A stretch of 64,000 nucleotides of DNA from Moryella indoligenes (GTDB lineage: Bacteria > Bacillota > Clostridia > Lachnospirales > Lachnospiraceae): the NCBI RefSeq assembly GCF_030812885.1, contig NZ_JAUSTO010000012.1:1-64000 (forward strand). Direction: 5' to 3'. The position numbers and the translations under genes are program-made. How positions within the stretch are numbered: the first letter of the stretch is position 1; every line of letters begins with the position of its first letter. Of the stretch, positions 32,094-40,411 are shown one piece after another. The notes under the pieces are model-generated. The model was not told where the DNA came from. It ran no database searches and worked only from the letters and a program-made list of their open reading frames with translations.

Positions 32094-33311
32094 ATGCATT
32101 GCGTAAGAAAAATTACAGATGATCTGTTCTGGGTCGGCGCCAACGACAATCGCCTGACACTGTTTGAAAATATCCACCCGATTCCGAGAGGTGTGAGCTA
32201 CAACTCTTATCTGCTTCTCGATGAGCAGAGCGTCCTCTTCGACACCGTTGACTGGTCCGCCTGCCGTCAGCTTCTCGAAAACGTTCGCTTTCTTCTTCAG
32301 GGACGCGAGCTCGATGTTCTCGTCATCAACCACATGGAACCGGATCATGGTGCATCTATCGAGGAGGTTCTGATCCGCTATCCGAAGTGCAAGATTATCA
32401 GCACTGAGAAGTCCTTCATGCTCATGCACCAGTTCGGCTTTGACATTGACAGTCATGAGCAGATCCAGGTCACCGACGGCGATACTGCCTGCTTCGGCCG
32501 GCACACAGTGGCCTTCGTGACTGCTCCCATGGTCCACTGGCCGGAGGCGATGATCACCCTTGATACCACAAACGGCGCGCTCTTCTCCGCAGATGCCTTC
32601 GGCTCCTTCATCTCTCTCAATGGAAAGCTCTTCAACGATGAAGTGAATTTCGACCGCGACTGGATCGACGAGGCACGCCGCTACTACACAAATATCGTCG
32701 GGAAGTATGGCCCGCACGTACAAAAGCTCATCGGCAAGGCAGCTCCGCTCCTCGACCAGATCAAGTTTATCTGCCCACTGCACGGCCCGGTATGGAGAAG
32801 CAATATCGACTACATTCTCGACAAGTATCAGCACTGGAGCAGCTATGAGCCGGAGTCCAAGTCCGTCATGATCGTCTATGCCTCCATGTACGGCAACACC
32901 GAGGCGGCTGCCCAGGCGCTCGCGGCGAAGCTCTGTGAGCGCGGCATCACAGACATCGCGGTCTACGACGTCAGCAAAACCCACGTGTCCTATCTGATCG
33001 GCGAGGCCTTCCGCGTGAGCCACATTGTTCTGGCCTCTGTGACCTACAACCTCGGCATCTATCCGGTAATGCTGAACTTCTTAAATGACATGAAGGCGCT
33101 GAACCTTCAGAACCGCACCTTTGCCATCGTAGAGAACGGCTCCTGGGCCGTAAAGTCCGGAGATCTCATGTATCAGTTCCTTGACGAGCAGATGAAGTGC
33201 ATGACCATACTGAACGAGCGCCTCTCTCTTGCCTCCTCCTTGAAGGAGTCTCAGGTGGATGAGATGGACAATCTCGCAGATTCCATCGCGGCAAATATGC
33301 GCGAGAACTAA
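32094..33311 (+). CDS. fprA: Flavodiiron protein (FprA-type O2/NO reductase)
   Basis: A 405-residue A-type flavoprotein with an N-terminal metallo-beta-lactamase-like diiron domain and a C-terminal flavodoxin domain from about residue 255. Diiron ligands are visible: His80, Glu82, Asp84 and His85 (HMEPDH), His148, Asp167 and His230 (CPLHGP). The FMN phosphate loop is SMYGNTE (264-270). Such enzymes reduce O2 to water or NO to N2O in anaerobes using rubredoxin. AAAGGAGG precedes the ATG. It is 37 bases downstream of the rubredoxin-containing fusion and under the Rrf2 promoter, so the fusion is the likely electron donor. Confidence 0.95.
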   Translation: MHCVRKITDDLFWVGANDNRLTLFENIHPIPRGVSYNSYLLLDEQSVLFDTVDWSACRQLLENVRFLLQGRELDVLVINHMEPDHGASIEEVLIRYPKCKIISTEKSFMLMHQFGFDIDSHEQIQVTDGDTACFGRHTVAFVTAPMVHWPEAMITLDTTNGALFSADAFGSFISLNGKLFNDEVNFDRDWIDEARRYYTNIVGKYGPHVQKLIGKAAPLLDQIKFICPLHGPVWRSNIDYILDKYQHWSSYEPESKSVMIVYASMYGNTEAAAQALAAKLCERGITDIAVYDVSKTHVSYLIGEAFRVSHIVLASVTYNLGIYPVMLNFLNDMKALNLQNRTFAIVENGSWAVKSGDLMYQFLDEQMKCMTILNERLSLASSLKESQVDEMDNLADSIAANMREN

Positions 33312-33372
33312 ACGCTGAAACCACGTCCGGCGGGATTTATGATTGGAAGCATACGCCGCTGGGCAGAGCGAA

Positions 33373-33421
33373 AGCAGCAGCAGGGCAGAGGAAAAATCCT
33401 CTGCCCTGTCGCTGCTTTTTT
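33373..33421. terminator. Terminator between fprA and tpiA
   Basis: A long stem with AGCAGC...GGGCAGAGGA pairing to TCCTCTGCCC...GCTGCT and an AAAA loop is followed by TTTTTT on the plus strand. It ends the rrf2-fusion-fprA transcript and may serve tpiA on the other strand. Confidence 0.88.
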
Positions 33422-33436
33422 CACTTCATGTTTTAC

Positions 33437-34192
33437 TTAAGCGTTCTTATAATTCACGATTGTTCCAAAATCCGGCTTCAGAGCCGCACCGCCGATCAGA
33501 CCACCGTCAATATCCGGCTGTGCGAGCAGCTCCCTGCAGTTGCCTGCGTTCATGGAGCCGCCATACTGAATGCGGATTGCCTCTGCCGTCGCCTCGTCAT
33601 AGAGTGCTGCGATGGTTCGACGGATGCCGCCGCAGATTTCTTCCGCCTGAGCGGTCGTCGCAGTCTTTCCGGTCCCAATGGCCCAGATCGGCTCGTATGC
33701 AATGACCACGCCCTTCGCCTGCTCCGCACTCACGCCGGAAAATGCGATCTTGATCTGCATATTGATCCAATCCATCGTGATACCGGCCTCTCTCTGCTCC
33801 AGACTCTCTCCACAGCACACAATAGGCTTAAAGCCGTGTTCCAGAAGCTTTAAGAGCTTTTTATTGATGATCTGATCTGTCTCCGCAAAATACTGTCTCC
33901 GCTCAGAGTGACCTATAATCACGTACTCAACACCTGCATCCTTCAGCATCTCCGGGGATATTTCTCCTGTGAAAGCACCCTTTTCCTCAAAATAAACATT
34001 CTCCGCGCCGAGATGTACAGCGCTTCCCTTCAGCGCCTCCCTCACGGGGATAATGTCAATCGCCGGAACACAGTAGACAACATCCACCTCCGGGTTCTCA
34101 ACCAGCGGGGCGAGCGTCTTCACCAGCTCTATCGCCTCAGACGGTGTCTTGTTCATCTTCCAGTTCCCAGCAATAATTTTTCTTCTGCTCAT
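33437..34192 (-). CDS. tpiA: Triosephosphate isomerase
   Basis: A 251-residue TIM-barrel enzyme interconverting dihydroxyacetone phosphate and glyceraldehyde-3-phosphate. N-terminal GNWKMN holds the catalytic Lys, IGHSERR the catalytic His, and AYEPIWAIGTGKTAT the catalytic Glu and the mobile phosphate loop. The ATG at 34192 follows GAGGAG; the longer frame to 34213 is unlikely. It is the last gene of gap-pgk-tpiA and starts 13 bases after pgk ends. Confidence 0.97.
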   Translation of the reverse strand: MSRRKIIAGNWKMNKTPSEAIELVKTLAPLVENPEVDVVYCVPAIDIIPVREALKGSAVHLGAENVYFEEKGAFTGEISPEMLKDAGVEYVIIGHSERRQYFAETDQIINKKLLKLLEHGFKPIVCCGESLEQREAGITMDWINMQIKIAFSGVSAEQAKGVVIAYEPIWAIGTGKTATTAQAEEICGGIRRTIAALYDEATAEAIRIQYGGSMNAGNCRELLAQPDIDGGLIGGAALKPDFGTIVNYKNA

Positions 34193-34205
34193 GCCTCTGC
34201 TCCTC

Positions 34206-35423
34206 TCAGTCACGATTGTCTGCCGCAGCTACGCCCGGAAGCTCCTTGCCCTCAAGGAATTCCAGAGAGGCACCGCCGCCGGTAGAAATATGGGTCATCT
34301 TGTCCGCAAAGCCGAGACGCTTCACCGCACTCACGGAGTCGCCGCCGCCGACCACAGTCGTAGCGTCCGGAAGCTCCGCAACTGCTTTGCATATCTCCAG
34401 CGTTCCGACTGCAAAGTTTTCAAATTCAAATACGCCCATGGGACCATTCCAGACCACGGTCTTTGCTCCCTTCAGCGCATCCTTGAAGAGCTCCACGCTC
34501 TTCGGGCCGATATCCAGCCCCTCCCAGTCATCCGGAATCTCAGAAACCGCCTTGCGCTCTGTGTCGTTTTTGAACTCCTTTGCAATTACATTATCGACAG
34601 GAAGCAGAAGCTTCACGCCCTTCTCCTTTGCCTTTGCAACCATATCGAGCGTGTACTGGAGCTTATCGTCCTCACAGAGCGATCTTCCGATCAGATGTCC
34701 CTGTGCCTTGCGGAAGGTGTAAGCCATGCCACCGCCAATAATCAATGTGTCCACCTTGTCCAGAAGATTATTGATGACATTCAGCTTGTCAGAGACCTTC
34801 GCGCCCCCCAGAATCGCAACGAAGGGGCGAACCGGATTCTCCACCGCCTGCCCGAGGAAACGAATCTCCTTTTCCATGAGATAGCCTACTACGGACTCTG
34901 TACAGTACTTCGTCACGCCGACATTGGAGCAATGAGATCTGTGGGCGGTTCCAAAGGCATCATCCACAAAGATGCCGTTGTCGCACAGCGCTGCGAGCTC
35001 CTTTGCGTAGCTCTCTGCAGCCTCATCCTTTCCATACTTTGTCTCTTCTATGCGGTAACGGGTGTTCTCAAGCAGCAGAACCTCGCCGTCCTTCAGCTCT
35101 GCAGCGAGCTTCTGTGTCTCCTCTCCCGTGACGCGCGGATCAGAGACAAATTTCACCTCCCTACCGAGGCGCTCGCTGAGTGCGGGCGCAACCGGCTTCA
35201 GGCTCAGTTCTGGAAGCGGTTCTCCCTTCGGTTTTCCGAGATGGGAGCAGAGTATCACTCTAGCTCCCTGCTCCAGCAGCTTCTTAATGGTCGGAAGTGC
35301 GCCATCAATGCGGTTATAGCTCTGAATCACACCATCCTGAATTGGTACATTAAAATCACAGCGCACCAGCACTTTTCTGCCCTTCAGCTCCTTCAGATCG
35401 TCCACTGTCTTCTTGTTTAACAT
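34206..35423 (-). CDS. pgk: Phosphoglycerate kinase
   Basis: A 405-residue phosphoglycerate kinase that makes ATP from 1,3-bisphosphoglycerate. The signature VLVRCDFNVPI is at residues about 19-29; SHLGKPKG, the hinge, and the nucleotide-binding GGGDSVSAVKRLG near the C-terminus are intact. The ATG at 35423 has AAGGAGAG upstream and is preferred over a frame beginning at 35474. It lies between gap and tpiA; a terminator-like stem separates it from gap. Confidence 0.97.
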   Translation of the reverse strand: MLNKKTVDDLKELKGRKVLVRCDFNVPIQDGVIQSYNRIDGALPTIKKLLEQGARVILCSHLGKPKGEPLPELSLKPVAPALSERLGREVKFVSDPRVTGEETQKLAAELKDGEVLLLENTRYRIEETKYGKDEAAESYAKELAALCDNGIFVDDAFGTAHRSHCSNVGVTKYCTESVVGYLMEKEIRFLGQAVENPVRPFVAILGGAKVSDKLNVINNLLDKVDTLIIGGGMAYTFRKAQGHLIGRSLCEDDKLQYTLDMVAKAKEKGVKLLLPVDNVIAKEFKNDTERKAVSEIPDDWEGLDIGPKSVELFKDALKGAKTVVWNGPMGVFEFENFAVGTLEICKAVAELPDATTVVGGGDSVSAVKRLGFADKMTHISTGGGASLEFLEGKELPGVAAADNRD

Positions 35424-35526
35424 CGCTCTCTCCTTTTTCACTGCATCATAAAAAGCGGGAAGCTCTTTGCGCACAGACTTTTGCCTGTATCATCACACCC
35501 GCGCATCCGCTGTACCAGACACAAAA

Positions 35527-35550
35527 GGGTCCGGCCCCAGAGCCGGACCC
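35527..35550 (-). terminator. Hairpin between gap and pgk
   Basis: A 9-bp stem GGGTCCGGC/GCCGGACCC with a 6-base loop, followed on the minus strand by TTTTGTG. Probably a partial terminator that lets gap be expressed above pgk-tpiA. Confidence 0.7.
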
Positions 35551-35603
35551 GCTATGAGTCACTTTTCAGCTGATGCTGTAATCACGAAATGAATTCCGTC
35601 GAA

Positions 35604-36632
35604 TTATGCCAGCTCCGCAAAATACTTGATGGTGCGAACCATCTGAGAGGTGTAGGAGTTCTCATTGTCATACCATGAGACAACCTGAACCTGGTACAGA
35701 TCCTCACCGATCTGGCTGACCATGGTCTGCGTCGCATCAAAGAGGGAACCGTATCTCATGCCGATGACATCGGAGGAAACGATCTCATCCTCATTGTAGC
35801 CGAAAGACTCGTTCGCAGCTGCCTTCATCGCAGCGTTGATCTCCTCCTTCGTAACATTTGCCTTCTTCACAACTGCCACAAGGATGGTGGTGGAACCGGT
35901 TGTCACCGGAACACGCTGTGCAGAGCCGATCAGTTTTCCATTCAGCTCCGGAATGACAAGGCCGATCGCTTTTGCAGCACCGGTGCTATTCGGAACAATA
36001 TTCGCAGCGCCCGCTCTGGATCTTCTGAGATCGCCCTTTCTCTGCGGGCCATCGAGAATCATCTGATCTCCGGTGTACGCATGGATGGTGCTCATGATTC
36101 CAGACTGAATCGGAGCGTAGTCGTTCAGGGCCTTTGCCATCGGTGCGAGGCAGTTGGTGGTGCAGGACGCCGCGGAAATGACATTGTCCTCTCTGGTCAG
36201 TGTCTTTTCATTGACGTTGTACACGACGGTCGGAAGGTCATTTCCTGCCGGAGCGGAGATAACAACCTTCTTTGCACCCGCTGCGATATGTGCGGATGCC
36301 TTCTCTTTGGAGGTATAGAAGCCCGTGCACTCAAGAACAACATCGACACCGATCTCACCCCAGGGAAGATTCTTCGCATCCGCTTCCTTATAGATGGTGA
36401 TCTTCTTTCCATCGACGATAATGTGATCCTCACCGGCCTCAACTGTGTGTCTGCCCTCACCGATGCGGCCCATGAAGCCGCCCTGCGCGGTATCGTACTT
36501 GAGAAGATGCGCGAGCATCTCCGGCTTCGTCAGATCATTGATCGCAACAACCTCATAGCCCTCTGCCTCAAACATCTGTCTGAATGCAAGACGACCAATA
36601 CGTCCAAAACCATTAATCGCAACCTTTACCAT
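35604..36632 (-). CDS. gap: Glyceraldehyde-3-phosphate dehydrogenase
   Basis: A 342-residue type I GAPDH. The NAD-binding N-terminus INGFGRIGRLAFR and the catalytic Cys in AASCTTNCLAP are complete, as is SWYDNENSYTSQM near the C-terminus. It oxidises glyceraldehyde-3-phosphate to 1,3-bisphosphoglycerate with NAD+. GGAGGGTAATCC precedes the ATG. It is the first gene of the gap-pgk-tpiA group; no CggR-type regulator gene lies upstream, the next gene being a Na/Pi cotransporter on the same strand. Confidence 0.97.
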   Translation of the reverse strand: MVKVAINGFGRIGRLAFRQMFEAEGYEVVAINDLTKPEMLAHLLKYDTAQGGFMGRIGEGRHTVEAGEDHIIVDGKKITIYKEADAKNLPWGEIGVDVVLECTGFYTSKEKASAHIAAGAKKVVISAPAGNDLPTVVYNVNEKTLTREDNVISAASCTTNCLAPMAKALNDYAPIQSGIMSTIHAYTGDQMILDGPQRKGDLRRSRAGAANIVPNSTGAAKAIGLVIPELNGKLIGSAQRVPVTTGSTTILVAVVKKANVTKEEINAAMKAAANESFGYNEDEIVSSDVIGMRYGSLFDATQTMVSQIGEDLYQVQVVSWYDNENSYTSQMVRTIKYFAELA

Positions 36633-36750
36633 TGGATTACCCTCCTGACTCTCATAGCAGAAAATGTTAAATAATAGTCAATTTACTTCAAGCTTATTGT
36701 ACTCGCCGCTCCCGCAAAAAGCAAGCTTACAGTGAAAATATATGTCTGCC

Positions 36751-38421
36751 TCACATCTCATTCATGATATATTCCGCCATGTTCTCAGCGTGGTCAGAAA
36801 TACGCTCCAGATTATCGATGATTTCTATAAACACAAGACCTGCGGCCGGATTGCACTCTCCGCGGGACAGACGCTCAATATGCCTCTCCTTCTGCTCATC
36901 GCGAAGCGTGTCCACAAGATCCTCACAGACACTCACCCTGCGTGCCAGCGCAACACTGCGCTTTGCCCGGGCCTCCACAGCCGTTCCGAAGGCTTCCTTC
37001 ACCGCTTCAGTGATCTCCCTCAGATCCGCGCGTCCCGTCGCGGAGAGCTCAAGACCTCTCTGTCCCAGAATCTGCACATTTTCCGCAATATTTTCCGCGT
37101 GATCCCCGCTTCGCTCAATATCTGTCAGCGAATTAAAGAGATTCGTCACCACAAGCTTCTGATGATCATTCACAGACAGTGTGCTCGCGTGCACCAGATA
37201 CTCTCCCAGCTCTTTATTGATCTGATTCAGACGCTTCTCCTCAGCAAAGATCTGCTCTATCGTTTTTTCATCTCTGGTGAAACAGACCTCACAGGCGCGG
37301 TCAATATTCTCCTGTGCAAGCCGCCCCATATTTGCGACCTCATTGGAGAGCGCCGCAATTGCCATTGCCGGCTGACCGAAGATACGCGGATCCAGATGCG
37401 TCAGCGGCTGCTCCTTTGCATACTCCTCAGCAGCCTCATCCTCACCCGGACGCTCCCGCACAACAATGCCGGAGAGCTCCACAATATGATCCGCCATCGG
37501 GAACACCAGCAGAGTCATAATGCAGTTAAAAAAAGTATGAAAGAGAGAAATCTGCACCGGAGTGATGCTGTGATGTGCGATCTGCGGAAGAGCGGTGAAG
37601 AGCAGGGTACCACCAACACCGAAGAGAACTGCTCCGATCACATTAAAGCTCAGATTCATCACCGCAGCCCGCTTTGCCGTGCGGGAGCTGCCCACCGCAG
37701 ACATCATACCTGTCACGCAGGATCCGATATTGCCGCCGAGCGTGATGAAAACAGCCGCATTGGCTGTGACCAGCCCGTTCATGGCAAGGGTCTGCAGAAT
37801 ACCGATGGATACCGAGGAGCTCTGCAGCAGTCCGGTAATCAGGGCTCCGGAGAGTATGCCCAGAATCGGATTATACCCAAGTGCAGTGAATACCTCAGCA
37901 AAGATCGGTGCATCTGTGTAAAGCGAAATCGCGTCCGACATAAAACTGAGGCCCTGAAACAGAAGACCGATTCCGATGATGATCTCCGCCCCCACCTTCT
38001 TCTTTGGGGATTTCGCAAACATCATGATGCCCGCGCCAATCCCTGTAAGCAGCGGCGCATAAAATTCCGGGTTCAGTACCTTTAATGAATCCCCCAGCTG
38101 GCTCAGCGATACGATCCAAGCGGTGACCGTGGTTCCGACATTGGCGCCCATGATAACGCCGACTGCCTGACCGAGCGTCATCAGTCCGGCACTGACAAAA
38201 CCGACAACCATGACTGTGGTCGCTCCGGAGCTCTGAATAATGGCCGTGATCGCCGCACCGACAAGCACCGCTGTAAAGCGATTGCTCGTCAGCATGCCAA
38301 GAAAATCCTTCATACGGTTACCGGCGGTCTTCTGCATTCCGTCAGCCATAAGGTGCATGCCGTAGAGGAACATTCCAATGCCGCCGATAAACATAAACAG
38401 ATTTGTGATATTTTCCAGCAT
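36751..38421 (-). CDS. Na/Pi cotransporter family protein with PhoU-like tail
   Basis: A 556-residue protein with an N-terminal membrane part of two Na/Pi-cotransporter repeats, marked by AAITAIIQSSGATTVMVVGF (about 56-75) and ALITGLLQSSSVSIGILQTLA, the QSS motifs being the phosphate and sodium site. The C-terminal 200 residues are a cytoplasmic PhoU-like helical domain (NLFNSLTDIERSGDHAENIAENV and a second repeat ISDHAENMAEYI). Family members move phosphate with Na+, though some regulate or export; direction is unknown. No pst or pho genes are near it. Confidence 0.92.
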   Translation of the reverse strand: MLENITNLFMFIGGIGMFLYGMHLMADGMQKTAGNRMKDFLGMLTSNRFTAVLVGAAITAIIQSSGATTVMVVGFVSAGLMTLGQAVGVIMGANVGTTVTAWIVSLSQLGDSLKVLNPEFYAPLLTGIGAGIMMFAKSPKKKVGAEIIIGIGLLFQGLSFMSDAISLYTDAPIFAEVFTALGYNPILGILSGALITGLLQSSSVSIGILQTLAMNGLVTANAAVFITLGGNIGSCVTGMMSAVGSSRTAKRAAVMNLSFNVIGAVLFGVGGTLLFTALPQIAHHSITPVQISLFHTFFNCIMTLLVFPMADHIVELSGIVVRERPGEDEAAEEYAKEQPLTHLDPRIFGQPAMAIAALSNEVANMGRLAQENIDRACEVCFTRDEKTIEQIFAEEKRLNQINKELGEYLVHASTLSVNDHQKLVVTNLFNSLTDIERSGDHAENIAENVQILGQRGLELSATGRADLREITEAVKEAFGTAVEARAKRSVALARRVSVCEDLVDTLRDEQKERHIERLSRGECNPAAGLVFIEIIDNLERISDHAENMAEYIMNEM

Positions 38422-38630
38422 AAGTCTCCCGGGGAAGCGCTTTCCCTCTCTATCTTCTCTTCTTCTCTACAAAAAGCAGTGTAGCACACGGCCTAAATTT
38501 TCCGCAATTCTGAAGACTGCACAAGAAATAGCAGGCACGCTTCCCCTGCGTAGTCGTTTTGATAAATAAGCCCTCCTACTGCCCCAAACTGCCGTGGAAA
38601 CGCTTTACTTTTCACTCCGGAGACTATAGA

Positions 38631-39110
38631 TTAAGAGGATAAGCTCTCCAGCCTTTTCCCGTTCAGCATGGCCTGCACCAGCATATCCCCCTCATAGACC
38701 AGCTTCAGAGAAAAAAAAGGGACAGCAGAGAGCAGCAGCTTTAAAAATATCCTGTCTCCCTCCCAGAGATTCAGATCCATCACCTTCTCAATAGGAATCC
38801 ACTCTGCGACGCCCTCATCACAGCTGTGGTACTCCCCTGAGAAATCTGAGGAGGTAAAGAGATGCATATGCTCGGATTCCCAGCGGTCGGAAACAAAGGT
38901 GATGATCCCGCGATACTGCCAGGAGTGAAGCAGATAGCCAGTCTCCTCCTGCACCTCTCGGCACAGGCATTCTTCTGGGCTCTCGCTCTCCAGGAACTTA
39001 CCGCCGACGCCGATCCATTTGCCCTCGTTCAGATCGTTTTTCTTCCTGATGCGGTGCAGCATGAGCCAGCGGCCTTCCTTTTCGATGTAACAGAGCGTTG
39101 TACTGAACAT
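38631..39110 (-). CDS. Nudix hydrolase (MutT-like)
   Basis: A 159-residue Nudix protein. The Nudix box GKFLESESPEECLCREVQEETGY (about residues 37-59) has all the metal-binding Glu residues. The layout resembles 8-oxo-dGTP diphosphatases, which clean the nucleotide pool of oxidised dGTP, but substrate cannot be told from sequence. AGGAGGAGC precedes the ATG. It is divergent from the EamA gene; the 401-base gap between them holds the 79-bp tandem array. Confidence 0.9.
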   Translation of the reverse strand: MFSTTLCYIEKEGRWLMLHRIRKKNDLNEGKWIGVGGKFLESESPEECLCREVQEETGYLLHSWQYRGIITFVSDRWESEHMHLFTSSDFSGEYHSCDEGVAEWIPIEKVMDLNLWEGDRIFLKLLLSAVPFFSLKLVYEGDMLVQAMLNGKRLESLSS

Positions 39111-39164
39111 ATGCTCCTCCTTTGTGCTAATACGGATATCATACCGTCTTGCTGTTTTATCATC

Positions 39165-39495
39165 TCGTTATTTTACCATCTCGCTTCCGCTCGATGGGTT
39201 TTCTCGTCAAGACTTCTCCTGCGCAAGCGCGAGGAGTCTTTCCTCGTTATTTTACCATCTCGCTTCCGCTCGATGGGTTTTGTCGTCAAGACTTCTCCTG
39301 CGCAGGCGCGGGGGGTCTTTCCTCGTTATTTTACCATCTCGCTCCCGCTCGATGGGTTTTCTCGTCAAAACTCCTCCTGCGCAGGCGCGAGGAGTCTTTC
39401 CTCGTTATTTTACCATCTCGCTTCCGCTCGATGGAGTTTCTCGTCAAAACTCCATTTGCGCAAGCGCATGGAGTCTTTCCTCGTTATTTTACCAT
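39165..39495 (+). repeat. Four 79-bp tandem repeats with covarying hairpins upstream of the EamA gene
   Basis: Four exact-period units start at 39165, 39244, 39323 and 39402, with a 15-base partial fifth copy at 39481-39495. Each holds an inverted repeat (for unit 4, ACTCCAT-TT-GCGC-AA-GCGC-ATGGAGT). Stem differences between units keep pairing, by G-U or by double changes (ACTCCTC/GAGGAGT in unit 3 against ACTCCAT/ATGGAGT in unit 4). A competing pairing with the upstream ATGGAGTTT or GGGTTTT segment also exists in each copy. The array ends 16 bases before the EamA start codon. It is open in several frames but 79 is not a multiple of 3, so it is not coding. Confidence 0.9.
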
Positions 39496-39511
39496 ATTTT
39501 CGGAGGTCTTT

Positions 39512-40411
39512 ATGTCTTCTATTCAAAAGCGTGGTCTCATCTGCGGGGTGCTGGGTGCGGCGTCCTGGGGCGCATCCGGAACCTGCGGTCAGTTTCTCTT
39601 TCAGAACTACCCCGTGGACTCCTTCTGGCTCACAGCTTTTCGCATGAGCTGCTCCGGAGCCATACTCTTTGCACTCTCCTGGCTGCGACAGAAAAATGAA
39701 CTGAGGCGCTTTCTCACGGACCGCCGTTCGCTCGCGGAGCTCGCTGCCTTCTCTGTATTCGGTCTGCTCTTAAGCCAGCTCGCCTACCTCACCGCGATCC
39801 AGTACTCCAACGCCGGTACCGCAACTGTACTGCAGAGCCTGAGCATCGTCCTTATCACAATACTCTTTTATATCCGACGTCGCACACTGCCTCCCAGAAT
39901 GCAGCTGCTTGCGATCCTCCTCGCTTTTCTCGGCATCTTTTTCGTCGCGACACAGGGAAACCCCGCGACGCTTGCCATCACGCCGCCGGGGCTTATCTGG
40001 GGTCTCGCTGCCGCCGCCGGTGCCGCAGGATACTGCCTGCTCTCCGGTTCTCTCATCGACCGCTGGGGAAGCACAGCTGTCTGCGGCAGTGGTATGCTGA
40101 TCGGCGGTCTGGTGTTTTCGCTGGTGACCGCTGTGTGGAAGCTCCCGCCTCTGGATCTCCGCGGCTGGATACTCATCGCCTGCATCATCCTGCTCGGAAC
40201 CGTCATCGCTTACACACTGTTCCTTCAGTGCATTCACGACTTGGGCCCGGTGAACGGCAACCTCCTCGCCGGAATCGAGCCGCTGACCGCAACTGCGCTC
40301 TCTGCCCTCCTCCTGCACTCCCGCTTCACAGCTGCCGATCTCATCGGCTTCGTATGCATCCTCAGCGCGGCGGCAATGCTGAATCTCACAGCTCAATCAG
40401 ATCCCGTGTGA
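39512..40411 (+). CDS. EamA/DMT-superfamily transporter
   Basis: A 299-residue, ten-helix membrane protein with two EamA repeats, the size of drug/metabolite-superfamily exporters. N-terminal GVLGAASWGASGTCGQFLF and ASIEPLTA-like GIEPLTATALSALLL in the second half are family patterns. The ATG at 39512 has GGAGG at 4-base spacing; a much longer frame running back through the 79-bp array to 39149 is rejected. The substrate is unknown; family members export amino acids, metabolites or drugs. Its 3' end overlaps the convergent M24 peptidase gene by 26 bases. Confidence 0.9.
   Translation: MSSIQKRGLICGVLGAASWGASGTCGQFLFQNYPVDSFWLTAFRMSCSGAILFALSWLRQKNELRRFLTDRRSLAELAAFSVFGLLLSQLAYLTAIQYSNAGTATVLQSLSIVLITILFYIRRRTLPPRMQLLAILLAFLGIFFVATQGNPATLAITPPGLIWGLAAAAGAAGYCLLSGSLIDRWGSTAVCGSGMLIGGLVFSLVTAVWKLPPLDLRGWILIACIILLGTVIAYTLFLQCIHDLGPVNGNLLAGIEPLTATALSALLLHSRFTAADLIGFVCILSAAAMLNLTAQSDPV

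Noticed and set aside
30521..32149. A 542-codon minus-strand open frame opposite the fusion dehydrogenase
   Set aside because: Complementary to a gene with clear catalytic motifs; the translation is low-complexity and featureless.
39165..39495. CRISPR array
   Set aside because: Units are directly abutted with no unique spacers, and no cas genes are near.
39149..39511. Extension of the EamA protein back through the 79-bp array
   Set aside because: The 79-base period shifts frame in each unit, several frames are open by chance, and the ATG at 39512 has a good ribosome binding site and membrane-helix start.
40386..40411. Overlap of EamA and M24 peptidase genes as a sign of misannotation
   Set aside because: Both proteins keep family-typical C-termini, so a 26-base convergent overlap is real though unremarkable.
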